Shown in pieces: positions 49,833 to 57,341 of a stretch of 64,000 nt of DNA. The first letter of the stretch is position 1. Each line of letters starts with the position of its first letter. The position numbers were made by a program, and so were the translations under genes. The notes beneath the pieces are model-generated. The model did no database searches and was not told where the DNA came from. It saw only the letters and a list, made by a program, of their open reading frames with translations. Source of the stretch: Streptomyces sp. NBC_00457. GTDB taxonomy: Bacteria > Actinomycetota > Actinomycetes > Streptomycetales > Streptomycetaceae. The stretch is taken from contig NZ_CP107905.1 in the NCBI RefSeq assembly GCF_036014015.1, positions 8,432,001-8,496,000 of the forward strand, written 5' to 3'.

Positions 49833-51017
49833 TCAGCCTTCCTGAAGGGTGGTGAGGCCGTGCTCGATGAAGACGGGGACCAGGTCGCCGATGCGGTCGA
49901 AGCCGGGGCCGACGGTCTGGCCCAGGGTGTAGCGGTAGTGGATGCCCTCGAGGATCACGGCGAGCTTGAACCAGGCGAACGCCGTGTACCAGGAGACCGC
50001 GGAGACGTCGCGCCCCGACAGTGCGGCGTACCGCTCGATCAGTTCGGCCGGTTCCGGGTGCCCCGCGGCCTCCGCGGTCGTGGAGACCGGGGAGTCGGGC
50101 GTGCCGAGCGGCGTGCTGTACATCACCAGCAGGCCGAGGTCGGTGAGCGGATCACCCAGGGTCGACATCTCCCAGTCGAGGATCGCCTTGATCCGGTCGA
50201 CACCCATTTTTGGCTCGTTCGCCTCCGGGGCGCTCTCTGCCGGTGTCGAGAGGCCGACCGTGCTCAACCCTTCGGGCCTCCGCGCTCCCCCACTCTCGGC
50301 TTCGCTCGAGCGGGGGGACCCCCATGGCCTCTCGACACCGGCGCGCCCCTCCGGCTCACTCGCGGGGCCGATCAGGACGTTGTCGAGCCGGTAGTCGCCG
50401 TGTACGACGGTCGGGGCGGGGGAGTGGGGGAGGTCGCGGCCGAGGGCGGCGTGGAGCTCGTCGATTCCCGCGAGCTCACGGTTGCGGGAGGCGTCCAGCT
50501 GCTTGCCCCAGCGGCGCAGTTGCCGGTCCAGGAAGCCCTCGGGGCGGCCGAAGTCCGCCAGGCCCACGGCGGCCGGGTCCACCGCGTGCAGCTCGACGAG
50601 CGTGTCCACCAGGGACAGCACCGCGCCGCGGGTACGCTCCGGGCCGAGCGGGGCGAGCTGGTCGGCCGTGCGGTACGGGGTCCCCTCGACGAACTCCATG
50701 ACGTAGAACGGCGCCCCGAGCACCTGCTCGTCCTCGCACATCAGCACCGGCCGCGGCACCGGTACGTTCGTCGGGTGCAGCGCGCTGATCACCCGGTGCT
50801 CGCGCTTCATGTCGTGCGCGGTGGCCAGGACGTGGCCGAGCGGAGGGCGCCGTACGACCCAGCGGGAGGTGCCGTCGGAGACCGCGTAGGTGAGGTTCGA
50901 CCGTCCGCCCTCGATCAGCCGGCCGGTCAGGGGGCCGTGGACCAAGCCGGGCCGCTCGCTGTCGAGCAGCCCGCGCAGCCGGTCGAGATCGAGACCTGGC
51001 GGGTGATCGGCGCTCAT
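49833..51017 (-). CDS. Aminoglycoside phosphotransferase-fold acyl-CoA kinase (ACAD10/11 and LvaA type) with an insertion
   Basis: A 394-residue kinase. The ATP-binding N-lobe (RLIEGGRSNLTYAVSDG) and FVEGTPY lead to the catalytic loop VVHGDYRLDN (HGD at 206-208) and metal site ILDWEMSTLGDP (281-283). Between them, residues about 218-273 are an extra Pro/Ser/Glu/Gly-rich stretch; relatives have only a few residues there. The DNA of that stretch is a palindromic repeat element. Relatives phosphorylate the hydroxyl of 4-hydroxyacyl-CoA. The insertion keeps frame, so the protein is made, but it loops out beside the active site and could alter activity. ATG 51017 has a GGAGCAA site upstream. Confidence 0.9.
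   Translation of the reverse strand: MSADHPPGLDLDRLRGLLDSERPGLVHGPLTGRLIEGGRSNLTYAVSDGTSRWVVRRPPLGHVLATAHDMKREHRVISALHPTNVPVPRPVLMCEDEQVLGAPFYVMEFVEGTPYRTADQLAPLGPERTRGAVLSLVDTLVELHAVDPAAVGLADFGRPEGFLDRQLRRWGKQLDASRNRELAGIDELHAALGRDLPHSPAPTVVHGDYRLDNVLIGPASEPEGRAGVERPWGSPRSSEAESGGARRPEGLSTVGLSTPAESAPEANEPKMGVDRIKAILDWEMSTLGDPLTDLGLLVMYSTPLGTPDSPVSTTAEAAGHPEPAELIERYAALSGRDVSAVSWYTAFAWFKLAVILEGIHYRYTLGQTVGPGFDRIGDLVPVFIEHGLTTLQEG
50239..50342. repeat. 104-bp palindromic element inserted in the kinase gene
   Basis: GCCGGTGTCGAGAGGCC (50239-50255) and GGCCTCTCGACACCGGC (50326-50342) are perfect 17-bp inverted ends. An imperfect extension outside them (GGGGCGC / GCGCCCC) widens the palindrome. 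Inside lies CTCTCGGCTTCGCTCGAGCG followed by GGGGGGACCCCC, a string I associate with dispersed streptomycete repeats. It lies wholly within the kinase coding sequence. Confidence 0.85.
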
Positions 51018-51056
51018 CGTTGCTCCTTTGCCGGCGCGAGAACGGGTCCTGACCAT

Positions 51057-51078
51057 GATGCCGACCGGTCGGTATGCC
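51057..51078. promoter_or_regulatory. TetR-type operator before the kinase - acyl-CoA dehydrogenase operon
   Basis: The centre CCGACCGGTCGG is a perfect 12-bp palindrome; the minus strand reads CATACCGACCGGTCGGC, sharing the core with 45481-45498. It lies 40 bp before the kinase ATG. Confidence 0.7.
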
Positions 51079-51165
51079 GTCCAGTGCGGGGAGCGAACGT
51101 GATCGGGACCACGCTAGCGCTCCGCTGGAAGGGCCACGTTATGCCGTCGGTCGCCTGCAGCAGCG

Positions 51166-51231
51166 TCGTGGCTGGTCGCGCCCACGCGGCGGAGCCGCAT
51201 ATCGATACAGCCCCGCGCCCCTTTGGGGCGC
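51166..51231 (+). repeat. Intergenic hairpin repeat, copy R7 (long form)
   Basis: Long form like R2 and R8: GTCGTGGCTGGTCGCGCC, the inner GCGGCGGAGCCGC palindrome, CATATCGATACAG, then the GCGCCCC-TTT-GGGGCGC stem at 51215-51231. It ends 19 bp from the DUF202 stop. Confidence 0.85.
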
Positions 51232-51249
51232 TACCGAACCGCAGCCGAC

Positions 51250-51579
51250 TCAGAAGACCAGGGCCGCCGCGCACACCGCGAGTGCGACCGTGCACAGGAC
51301 CGCCGCCGTGGCCTGGCGGGGAGTGAGGGCCGCGGGGGCGTGGGCTGCTGAGAGGGCGCGGATGCGGCCGTGGGCGACCAGCAGGAAGCCCAGCCAGAGG
51401 GCCACGCACAGGGCGCAGACGAGGGCGCCGCTCACCGTCGCGCCGCCGTGCAGCGCCGTCTTCACGGCGAGCACGGCGGCGGCGGTGCCCGAGAGTGTCG
51501 TACGCCGCCAGGCGAGCCGGGTGCGCTCGGGCTGCAGTCCGGGGTCCCTGGTCCGGCCGCCGGCCGGTGCGGCGGTCAC
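51250..51579 (-). CDS. DUF202 membrane protein, second of a pair
   Basis: A 109-residue protein: DPGLQPERTRLAWRRTTLSGTAAAVLAVKTAL is the DUF202 opening (ERTxLAWxRT), followed by three helices ending AAVLCTVALAVCAAALVF. The GTG start at 51579 overlaps the stop of the upstream DUF202 gene (51576-51579). The function of the family is not established. Confidence 0.88.
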   Translation of the reverse strand: MTAAPAGGRTRDPGLQPERTRLAWRRTTLSGTAAAVLAVKTALHGGATVSGALVCALCVALWLGFLLVAHGRIRALSAAHAPAALTPRQATAAVLCTVALAVCAAALVF

Positions 51580-51968
51580 CCTTCCCAGCCGACGAGTACG
51601 ACGACGACCATCGCGACGGCCACGATCGCGACGACGAGGCTCAGCACCGCCGGGAACCGTGACACCGGCAGATCCTCGCCCTTGCGCATGGCCCGCTCGC
51701 AGCGGATCCAGTGGTTGACCGCGCGCAGCGAGCACAGCACGCCCGCGGCGAGCAGCGCCAGCGCGAGGCCGACGCGCCAGCCCCACCGCAGGTCCGGCAG
51801 GAACTGGTCCACCGCGAAGCCGCCGCCGATCAGCGCGAGGGCGGTCCGCAGCCAGGCCAAAAACGTGCGCTCGTTCGCCAGCGAGAAGCGGTAGTCGGGG
51901 GTCGTGCCCTCGTCGCGGATCTCCTGCGGGGCGAACCACAGGCGGACGTTACGAGCGAAATCGATCAC
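51576..51968 (-). CDS. DUF202 (YidH-type) membrane protein, first of a pair
   Basis: A 130-residue protein: DYRFSLANERTFLAWLRTALALIGGGFAVDQFLP is the classic YidH start, with three helices and a basic loop RAVNHWIRCERAMRKGEDLP. The pairing of a YidH-like and a YidG-like DUF202 gene with 4-bp overlap is common in bacteria and suggests a two-subunit membrane complex. Confidence 0.92.
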   Translation of the reverse strand: MIDFARNVRLWFAPQEIRDEGTTPDYRFSLANERTFLAWLRTALALIGGGFAVDQFLPDLRWGWRVGLALALLAAGVLCSLRAVNHWIRCERAMRKGEDLPVSRFPAVLSLVVAIVAVAMVVVVLVGWEG

Positions 51969-51985
51969 GCTCAGGACGATACCGG

Positions 51986-52504
51986 TCAGGAATTGCCCGA
52001 CCTGTACGCCCTCAGCCGTTCATACGCCGCCAGCCCGTCCGGCACCCACTCCCACTCCGTCAGGCGTCGCTCCACCTCGGCCTCCGGCAGGAAGTCGTGC
52101 CAGGCCACCTCCTCGGGCTGCGGTTGTACGGGGAGGTCGCAGCGGACCTCGTACACCGCGGACCACCAGCTCTGGCCGGCGCCGTTGTCGTAGAGGAACT
52201 TGAACAGGAACTCGGGCTGGGGGAGACCCGAGACGCCGAGTTCCTCCTCGGCCTCGCGGAGGGCGGCGGTGTCGTAGGACTCGCCCGCGCCGACGACTCC
52301 GCCGACGAACATGTCGTAGAGGGAGGGGAACACCAGCTTGGTCGGGGTGCGGCGGTGGACGAAGAGACGGCCGGTGGTGTCGCGGGCCTGGATGAAGACG
52401 CAGCGGTGGCGCAGCCCGCGGGCGTAGGCCTCGCCGCGCGGGGACCGGCCGATGACCTGGTCGTTCTCGTCGACGATGTCGAGGATTTCGTCAGCAGCGC
52501 TCAT
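51986..52504 (-). CDS. NUDIX hydrolase (Idi-like layout)
   Basis: A 172-residue hydrolase. The Nudix box GGVVGAGESYDTAALREAEEELGV fits GX5EX7REUXEEXGU fully (about 69-92). The N-terminal part (EILDIVDENDQVIGRSPRGEAYARGLRHRCVFIQARD) is that of YfcD-like NUDIX proteins, which resemble isopentenyl diphosphate isomerase. The substrate is unknown. The region upstream of its start contains three tandem copies of its own start region, each with an ATG, so translation may be affected by mini reading frames. Confidence 0.93.
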   Translation of the reverse strand: MSAADEILDIVDENDQVIGRSPRGEAYARGLRHRCVFIQARDTTGRLFVHRRTPTKLVFPSLYDMFVGGVVGAGESYDTAALREAEEELGVSGLPQPEFLFKFLYDNGAGQSWWSAVYEVRCDLPVQPQPEEVAWHDFLPEAEVERRLTEWEWVPDGLAAYERLRAYRSGNS

Positions 52505-52522
52505 GTCGCCAATAAATCATTC

Positions 52523-52626
52523 GTCAGCGGCGCTCATGCCGCCACTGCATCAGCTGAGTCAGCGGCGCTCATGCCGCCACTGCATCAGCTGAGTCAGCGC
52601 GCTCATGCCGCCGCTACATCAGCTCA
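52523..52626 (-). repeat. Three tandem 35-bp units derived from the NUDIX start region
   Basis: Units at 52523-52557, 52558-52592 and 52593-52626 (the last 34 bp). On the minus strand each contains GGCATGAGCGCCGCTGAC, nearly identical to the NUDIX start GACATGAGCGCTGCTGACG at 52504. Intact units encode MSAADSADAVAA with the stop overlapping the next ATG (ATGA). The unit nearest the gene encodes MSAADE and a stop. The distal unit overlaps the EamA stop codon by 8 bp. Confidence 0.9.
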
Positions 52627-53521
52627 GCCGGCTCGGCTGCAGATCCCGTGCCCGTTCCCGCACCGGCGCTCCGGACGGCATGGCCGGGTGCAGGCCCAGC
52701 AGGACGATCCCGACGACGATGGCCGCGAGGCCCGCCGACTCCCAGGCCAGCGCGCCCGGGTCGGTGCGCAGCCGGTCGCCGAGGAAGCCCACCCCGCAGG
52801 CGATCCCGGCCAGCGGCTGGGCGGCGGTGAGGGCGGGCAGGGACATCCGCAGGGACGCCGTCTCGAAGGCGCTCTGCACCAGGACCAGGCCGGTGACGCC
52901 GAGCGTCAGCACGGCGTACGGCTGCCAGCCGGTCATCAGCTCGACGAAGCCGCCCTCGGAGAAGCGCTGGCCGCTCACCCGGGTCAGCGCGTCCTGGACG
53001 CCGTACAGCAGACCGGCGGCCACGGCGAGGAGCGCCGGGCCCGAGCTGAGCCGGGAGCGTTTCGCATACGTCGTGAGCAGCAGCGCGGCTCCGACCATCA
53101 CTCCGATGATCAGCCAGTGCCGCATCGGGTCGGTGATCGCGGCGCCGCCGGTCGGCTGCCCCGCCACGATGAAGGCGGTCACGCCACCCGCGAGCAGGGC
53201 GAGCCCCGCCCAGCCCTGGCGGCCCAGCGGCTGCTTGGTCTGGTGGCGGGACAGGGCCATCGCGAACAGCAGGTTCGTCGCGAGCAGCGGTTCCACCAGG
53301 GATATCTCGCCCTGGCCCAGCGCGACCGCGCCGAGCGCCATGCCGGCCACCATGAGTCCGAGGCCGCCCCGCCAGCGCGGCACCTTCATCAGGTCCAGGA
53401 GCAGGCGGGGGGAGAGGAAGTCGTTCAGGGGCGCCCGCTGGGCCGCGTTCTGCTGGAGGACGAAGCCGAAGCCCAGGCAGCACGCGGCGCTCACGGCGAG
53501 AATCAGAACCTGAAGCGACAC
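52619..53521 (-). CDS. DMT-superfamily permease (EamA-like)
   Basis: A 300-residue membrane protein with about nine to ten helices (LQVLILAVSAACCLGFGFVLQQNAAQ, GGLGLMVAGMALGAVALGQGEISLVEPLLATNLLFAMALS, ending LAAIVVGIVLLGLHP). The EPLLATNLLFA and LPALTAAQPLAGIACGVGFLGD segments match streptomycete DMT transporters of unknown substrate. Its stop lies inside the tandem repeat that precedes the NUDIX gene. Confidence 0.9.
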   Translation of the reverse strand: MSLQVLILAVSAACCLGFGFVLQQNAAQRAPLNDFLSPRLLLDLMKVPRWRGGLGLMVAGMALGAVALGQGEISLVEPLLATNLLFAMALSRHQTKQPLGRQGWAGLALLAGGVTAFIVAGQPTGGAAITDPMRHWLIIGVMVGAALLLTTYAKRSRLSSGPALLAVAAGLLYGVQDALTRVSGQRFSEGGFVELMTGWQPYAVLTLGVTGLVLVQSAFETASLRMSLPALTAAQPLAGIACGVGFLGDRLRTDPGALAWESAGLAAIVVGIVLLGLHPAMPSGAPVRERARDLQPSRLS

Positions 53522-53867
53522 GCTGCGTACCTCGATCGTTCGGCCGGGCCGGTGGCTGCGTCCGGCCGACTGTAGTGGCCCAGGGCCCGGTGTGCCCCTG
53601 GGAGTGCCCGAACCGGACAGTGGACTCGGTCACGGCACCCCGTCGATCAAGGGCGGTCGCACGACCGTCACGCCATGCTGCGATGGCCGGGCGAGCAGCG
53701 CTATGGCGTGCGCCACAGTCAAGAGGCGCGGTGTGGTGATCATGCGGCGGTCTCGCAGGGCCGATGAACCACAAGTGTCTCTCCTGTAGCAGAAGTTGAC
53801 GCGTGTAACGACTTCGTGGGCCTTGACGCGATGTGTTGGCTGCGGGTTTGCTGTGCGTGATCGCTTG
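53522..53867. promoter_or_regulatory. Divergent intergenic region
   Basis: This 346-bp gap lies between the EamA permease and the TPR-like gene, which diverge. It has short open frames on both strands (53592-53789 plus; about 53633-53743 minus, MITTPRLLTVAHAIALLA...), but none has a ribosome site and I do not call them genes. TTGACG at 53797-53802 and 53823-53828 could be -35 boxes for the downstream gene. Nothing else is recognised. Confidence 0.35.
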
Positions 53868-54869
53868 ATGGCAAACCGATACCGACGACTGCGCGCGTCG
53901 CGTGAGGAAGTTCCCGCGGTGCCCCCACCTCCGCCACCCCTCGGCCGTGCCCGCAGACGCGCGGCCCAGGCCTTCGACCCGGCCCTCGACGACGCCGAAC
54001 TCGCCGCAGCCCGCGCCGCGTTGGCCCAGGGGCGCTGGCAGGCGGCCCGTTCGCTGCTCGCGCACACCGGCGACGACTTCGACCGCCGCGGCCACCGCGT
54101 CACTGTTCTCGCCGAGGAGCCGTACAGCACGGCCTGGGCCCGGGACTGGCTGCTCGCCGAGCCCGACTCCGCCGACGCCTGCGTCCTGCTGGCCCTCTCC
54201 CTGGTCCGGCGCGCGCTGCGGGGCAAGGAGAAGCCGGTCCGGGCCCGTGAGGCCTGTCATGCCGCCGCCGCGCTCGCGCCCGCCGACCCCACGCCATGGC
54301 TCGGCCTGCTGATGCTGGAGCGCCGCTTCGGCGCCGAGGAGGAGGCGGTCCGGCTCTTCGGTGAGATCCGCGCCCGGTACGCCGACCACCATCACGCGCA
54401 CCATCTGATGGTCGCCCGGCTCGCCGAGCGCCACGCCGGGACGGGCCCGGACCCGCTGCACGAGGTCTACGAGTTCGCGGCCCACTGTGCCGAGCAGGCG
54501 CCCGCGGACTCGCCGCTCGCGATCCTGCCGGTCGTCGCGCACGCCGAGCGCTACCGCGCGCTGGCCGCCGCCGGCCAGGTGCCCGCCGACCCGGCCGGCT
54601 CGGGGCACTGGTCCGGGCGCCGGGCCCGGCAGGTGATGAAGGCCGCCTTCGACTGGTGGCTGGAGTGGGAGCAGGAGGGCCACCCGCGCCGTCTGGTCGA
54701 CCTGAACTTCCTCGCCCACGCCAAGGTCTGCGAAGGCCGCGGCGCCGAGGCCGCCGCCCTGTTCCACCGTATCGGCGAGCACGCCACCCCCGACCCGTGG
54801 TCGTACCCGGACCACGACCCGGACACCGCGTTCCGAGCCGCACGCGCCACCGCGCTCGGCACGGCATGA
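53868..54869 (+). CDS. TPR-like soluble protein of unknown function
   Basis: A 333-residue helical protein if started at ATG 53868 (MANRYRRLRASREE). An upstream in-frame ATG (53796) is possible; neither has a good ribosome site. After a Pro run (PAVPPPPPP) come helix pairs of TPR style: DDAELAAARAALAQGRWQAARSLLAHTGDDF, DSADACVLLALSLVRRAL, ADPTPWLGLLMLERRFGAEEEAVRLFGEIRARY. It has a WWLEWEQ helix near the end. It may be co-transcribed with the permease 68 bp downstream. No function can be assigned. Confidence 0.75.
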   Translation: MANRYRRLRASREEVPAVPPPPPPLGRARRRAAQAFDPALDDAELAAARAALAQGRWQAARSLLAHTGDDFDRRGHRVTVLAEEPYSTAWARDWLLAEPDSADACVLLALSLVRRALRGKEKPVRAREACHAAAALAPADPTPWLGLLMLERRFGAEEEAVRLFGEIRARYADHHHAHHLMVARLAERHAGTGPDPLHEVYEFAAHCAEQAPADSPLAILPVVAHAERYRALAAAGQVPADPAGSGHWSGRRARQVMKAAFDWWLEWEQEGHPRRLVDLNFLAHAKVCEGRGAEAAALFHRIGEHATPDPWSYPDHDPDTAFRAARATALGTA

Positions 54870-54937
54870 GCCCCGCACCGCCGCATCCCTCGCCACCCAT
54901 GTCCCCACCTCTGTCCCCACCAGGAAGGACGGCCCCG

Positions 54938-56485
54938 ATGACGACGGGCAGTTCGCACACGAGCACCGCTCCCGACTCAGGCATCAGCACCTTCAGGGGA
55001 CAGGAACGCGCCCTGCGTGCCGACCGCCTCGGCACCGGTGGCCTGCTGCTCTCCGTCCTCGCCGCAACCGCCCCTCTCATGGTGGTCGCGGGTGTCATGC
55101 CCACCACATTCGCGGTGATGGGCATCGTGGGACAGCCGCTGCTCTTCGTGGTGCTCGGCGTGGTCCTCGTCCTCTTCGGCATCGGGTACGCCGAGATGAG
55201 CCGCCACGTCCACAACGCGGGCGCCTTCTACGCCTATATCTCCCGCGGCCTCGGCGGCACCGCCGGAGCGGCCGCAGCCCTGGTCGCGCTCGTCGCCTAC
55301 AACGCCCTCCAGGTCGGCATCTACGGCATTTTCGGCTTCGAGGTCTCCGGCCTGTTCGCCACCTACGCCGAGGTCGAGGTCGCCTGGTGGATACCGGCGC
55401 TGGCGGCCGCCGCCGTCGTCGGTGCGCTGGGCTGGCTGAAGATCGACGTCAACGCGCGCGTGCTGGGCGTGCTGCTGATCGTCGAGGTGGCCCTGGTCGT
55501 CGTCTTCGACATCGCCGCCGTGGCCGACCCGGCGGCTGAGGGCCTGTCCCTGCATGCCTTCAACCCGGACACGCTCAGCGGCGCCGGAGTCGGCACCGCC
55601 CTGTGCTTCTGCATCGCAGCTTTCCTCGGCTTCGAGCAGGCGCCGGTGTACGCCGAGGAGACCAGCCGGCCGCATGTCCTCGTGCCGCGCGTGATGTTCC
55701 TCGCCGTCGGGGGCGTCGCCGTCTTCCTCGCGTTCAGCAGCTGGGCCCTGACCGTCGCCGCCGGTCCGTCCGCGATCGTCGGCACGGCCCGGGAGCAGAG
55801 CGCCGGGCTGTTGTTCTTCCTGACCGAGGAACGGCTCGGCTCCACCTTCACCGACGTGCTGCACATCCTGTTCGTGACCGGCATGTTCGCGGCGATGCTC
55901 AGCTTCCACAATGTCGTCGCCCGGTACGCCTTCGCCATGGGCCGCGAGGGACTGCTGCCCGCCGCCTTCGGCCGCACCACCGGCACCAGCGGCGCCCCCG
56001 GTACCGGATCGCTGCTCCAGACCGCGGTGGCCGCCGTGATCGTCATCGCCTTCGCGATCACCGACGACAAGCCGACCGGCGACCCGACCGCGCCCGTCCT
56101 GCACCTGTTCACCTGGTTCGGCAACGTCGGCGCCCTCGGCGTGATCGTGCTGATGGCGCTGGCCTCCCTCTCGGTGGTCGTCTTCTTCGCGCGCCGAGGC
56201 GCTGCCGGCACTCAGGCCTGGCGGCTGGTCACCTCCATGCTGGCCGGGATCGCCCTGCTCGTGATCGCCGGGTACACCGTCAAGGACTTCGACGTCCTGG
56301 TCGGCACCGGCCCCGACTCGGCCCTGAGCTGGGCACTGCCAGGCATCATCGCCGCCGCCCTCGTCATAGGCCTCGTCCAGGGACTGCTCCTGCGCACCCG
56401 CGCCCCCGAGACCCACGCCCGCATCGGCCTCGGCAACCAGGCCTTCCAACTGGACCAGAAGGCGGAGGCGGACGCCGGGAACTGA
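54938..56485 (+). CDS. APC-family amino acid permease
   Basis: A 515-residue transporter with about 12 helices. The core motif GGLLLSVLAATAPLMVVAGVMP, then AFYAYISRGLGGTAGAAAALVALVAYNALQ, and FLGFEQAPVYAEETSRP and FAMGREGLLPAAFGRT, all place it in the amino acid-polyamine-organocation family. The ATG at 54938 follows AGGAAGGA. The substrate is probably an amino acid or an amine; no catabolic gene sits beside it to narrow this. Confidence 0.93.
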   Translation: MTTGSSHTSTAPDSGISTFRGQERALRADRLGTGGLLLSVLAATAPLMVVAGVMPTTFAVMGIVGQPLLFVVLGVVLVLFGIGYAEMSRHVHNAGAFYAYISRGLGGTAGAAAALVALVAYNALQVGIYGIFGFEVSGLFATYAEVEVAWWIPALAAAAVVGALGWLKIDVNARVLGVLLIVEVALVVVFDIAAVADPAAEGLSLHAFNPDTLSGAGVGTALCFCIAAFLGFEQAPVYAEETSRPHVLVPRVMFLAVGGVAVFLAFSSWALTVAAGPSAIVGTAREQSAGLLFFLTEERLGSTFTDVLHILFVTGMFAAMLSFHNVVARYAFAMGREGLLPAAFGRTTGTSGAPGTGSLLQTAVAAVIVIAFAITDDKPTGDPTAPVLHLFTWFGNVGALGVIVLMALASLSVVVFFARRGAAGTQAWRLVTSMLAGIALLVIAGYTVKDFDVLVGTGPDSALSWALPGIIAAALVIGLVQGLLLRTRAPETHARIGLGNQAFQLDQKAEADAGN

Positions 56486-56552
56486 TTACGGAAACCTGAC
56501 GAGCACCCGCGAACCCTGGTCCCGCAGGGCCCGCGGGTGCTCGAATGAACGA

Positions 56553-57341
56553 GTGACCCCCGAACAGCCCGAACAACCCGAGCGGCCGGAGCAGTACGAA
56601 CAATCCGAGCGGCCGGAGCAGTACGAACAACTCGAGGAACGCGGCAAGCCGATCGGCCGCCGGGTCCTCCTCGGCACCCTCGGCCTGGGTGCCCTCGGTG
56701 TGGTCGCCGCGCCCACCCTCCAGCGCGGCCTGGAGTCCTTCCTCGGCAACGCGGCGGACAAGGACCCCACGGGCCTGACCGGCCTGCTCCCGAACGGCGG
56801 CGGCTTCCGCTACTACTCGGTCGCGTCCTCCGTCCCCCACAAGAACGCCGGGAACTACCGGCTCACCGTCGACGGGCTGGTCGACCGCCCCAAGACCTAC
56901 ACCCTGGCCGACCTGCGGGCCCTGCCGCAGACCCGGATGGTCAAGGACGTGCAGTGCGTCACCGGCTGGCGCGTCCCGGACACACCCTTCGAGGGGGTAC
57001 GCCTGTCCCGGTTGCTGGACGCCGCGGGAGTGCGCCCCACGGCCGGGGCGGTGCGTTTCACCTGCTTCGACGGCACCTACACGGAGAGCCTCACCCTCGA
57101 CCAGGCCCGCCGCGCGGACGTCCTGGTCGCCCTGCGCATGCAGGACAAGGACCTGGGCCACTCCCACGGCGGCCCGGTCCGCCTCTACGTCGCCCCCATG
57201 TACTTCTACAAGTCGGCCAAGTGGCTCTCCGGCATCACCCTCACCGACGAGGTGAAGCCCGGCTACTGGGAGGAACGCGGCTACGACATCGACGCCTGGG
57301 TCGGCCGCTCGAACGGACGCGACGATGAGCCTACGAGCTGA
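56553..57341 (+). CDS. Membrane-anchored sulfite oxidase-type molybdoenzyme (MsrP/YedY-like)
   Basis: A 262-residue oxidoreductase. The N-terminal tail is an acidic near-repeat (PEQYEQSER, PEQYEQLEER), then one helix (RRVLLGTLGLGALGVVAAP, 37-54). The molybdopterin domain contains Cys135 in VKDVQCVTGWRVPDTPFEGVRL, the expected Mo ligand, and VALRMQDKDLGHSHGGPVRLYVAPMYFYKSAKWL. It starts at GTG 56553. The next gene, overlapping by 17 bp, encodes a cytochrome b that should exchange electrons with it. The outside substrate is unknown; MsrP relatives reduce methionine sulfoxide in proteins. Confidence 0.9.
   Translation: MTPEQPEQPERPEQYEQSERPEQYEQLEERGKPIGRRVLLGTLGLGALGVVAAPTLQRGLESFLGNAADKDPTGLTGLLPNGGGFRYYSVASSVPHKNAGNYRLTVDGLVDRPKTYTLADLRALPQTRMVKDVQCVTGWRVPDTPFEGVRLSRLLDAAGVRPTAGAVRFTCFDGTYTESLTLDQARRADVLVALRMQDKDLGHSHGGPVRLYVAPMYFYKSAKWLSGITLTDEVKPGYWEERGYDIDAWVGRSNGRDDEPTS

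Noticed and set aside
48654..51326. 890-residue plus-strand open frame over the acyl-CoA dehydrogenase and kinase genes
   Set aside because: The composition is typical of antisense shadows (DRVH, LGDGE strings), and it runs through two real genes, an operator and repeat R7.
53592..53789. Short open frames in the EamA/TPR gap, including a possible leader peptide
   Set aside because: No ribosome site, no match to known streptomycete leader peptides, and no downstream sulfur or amino acid gene in the right place.
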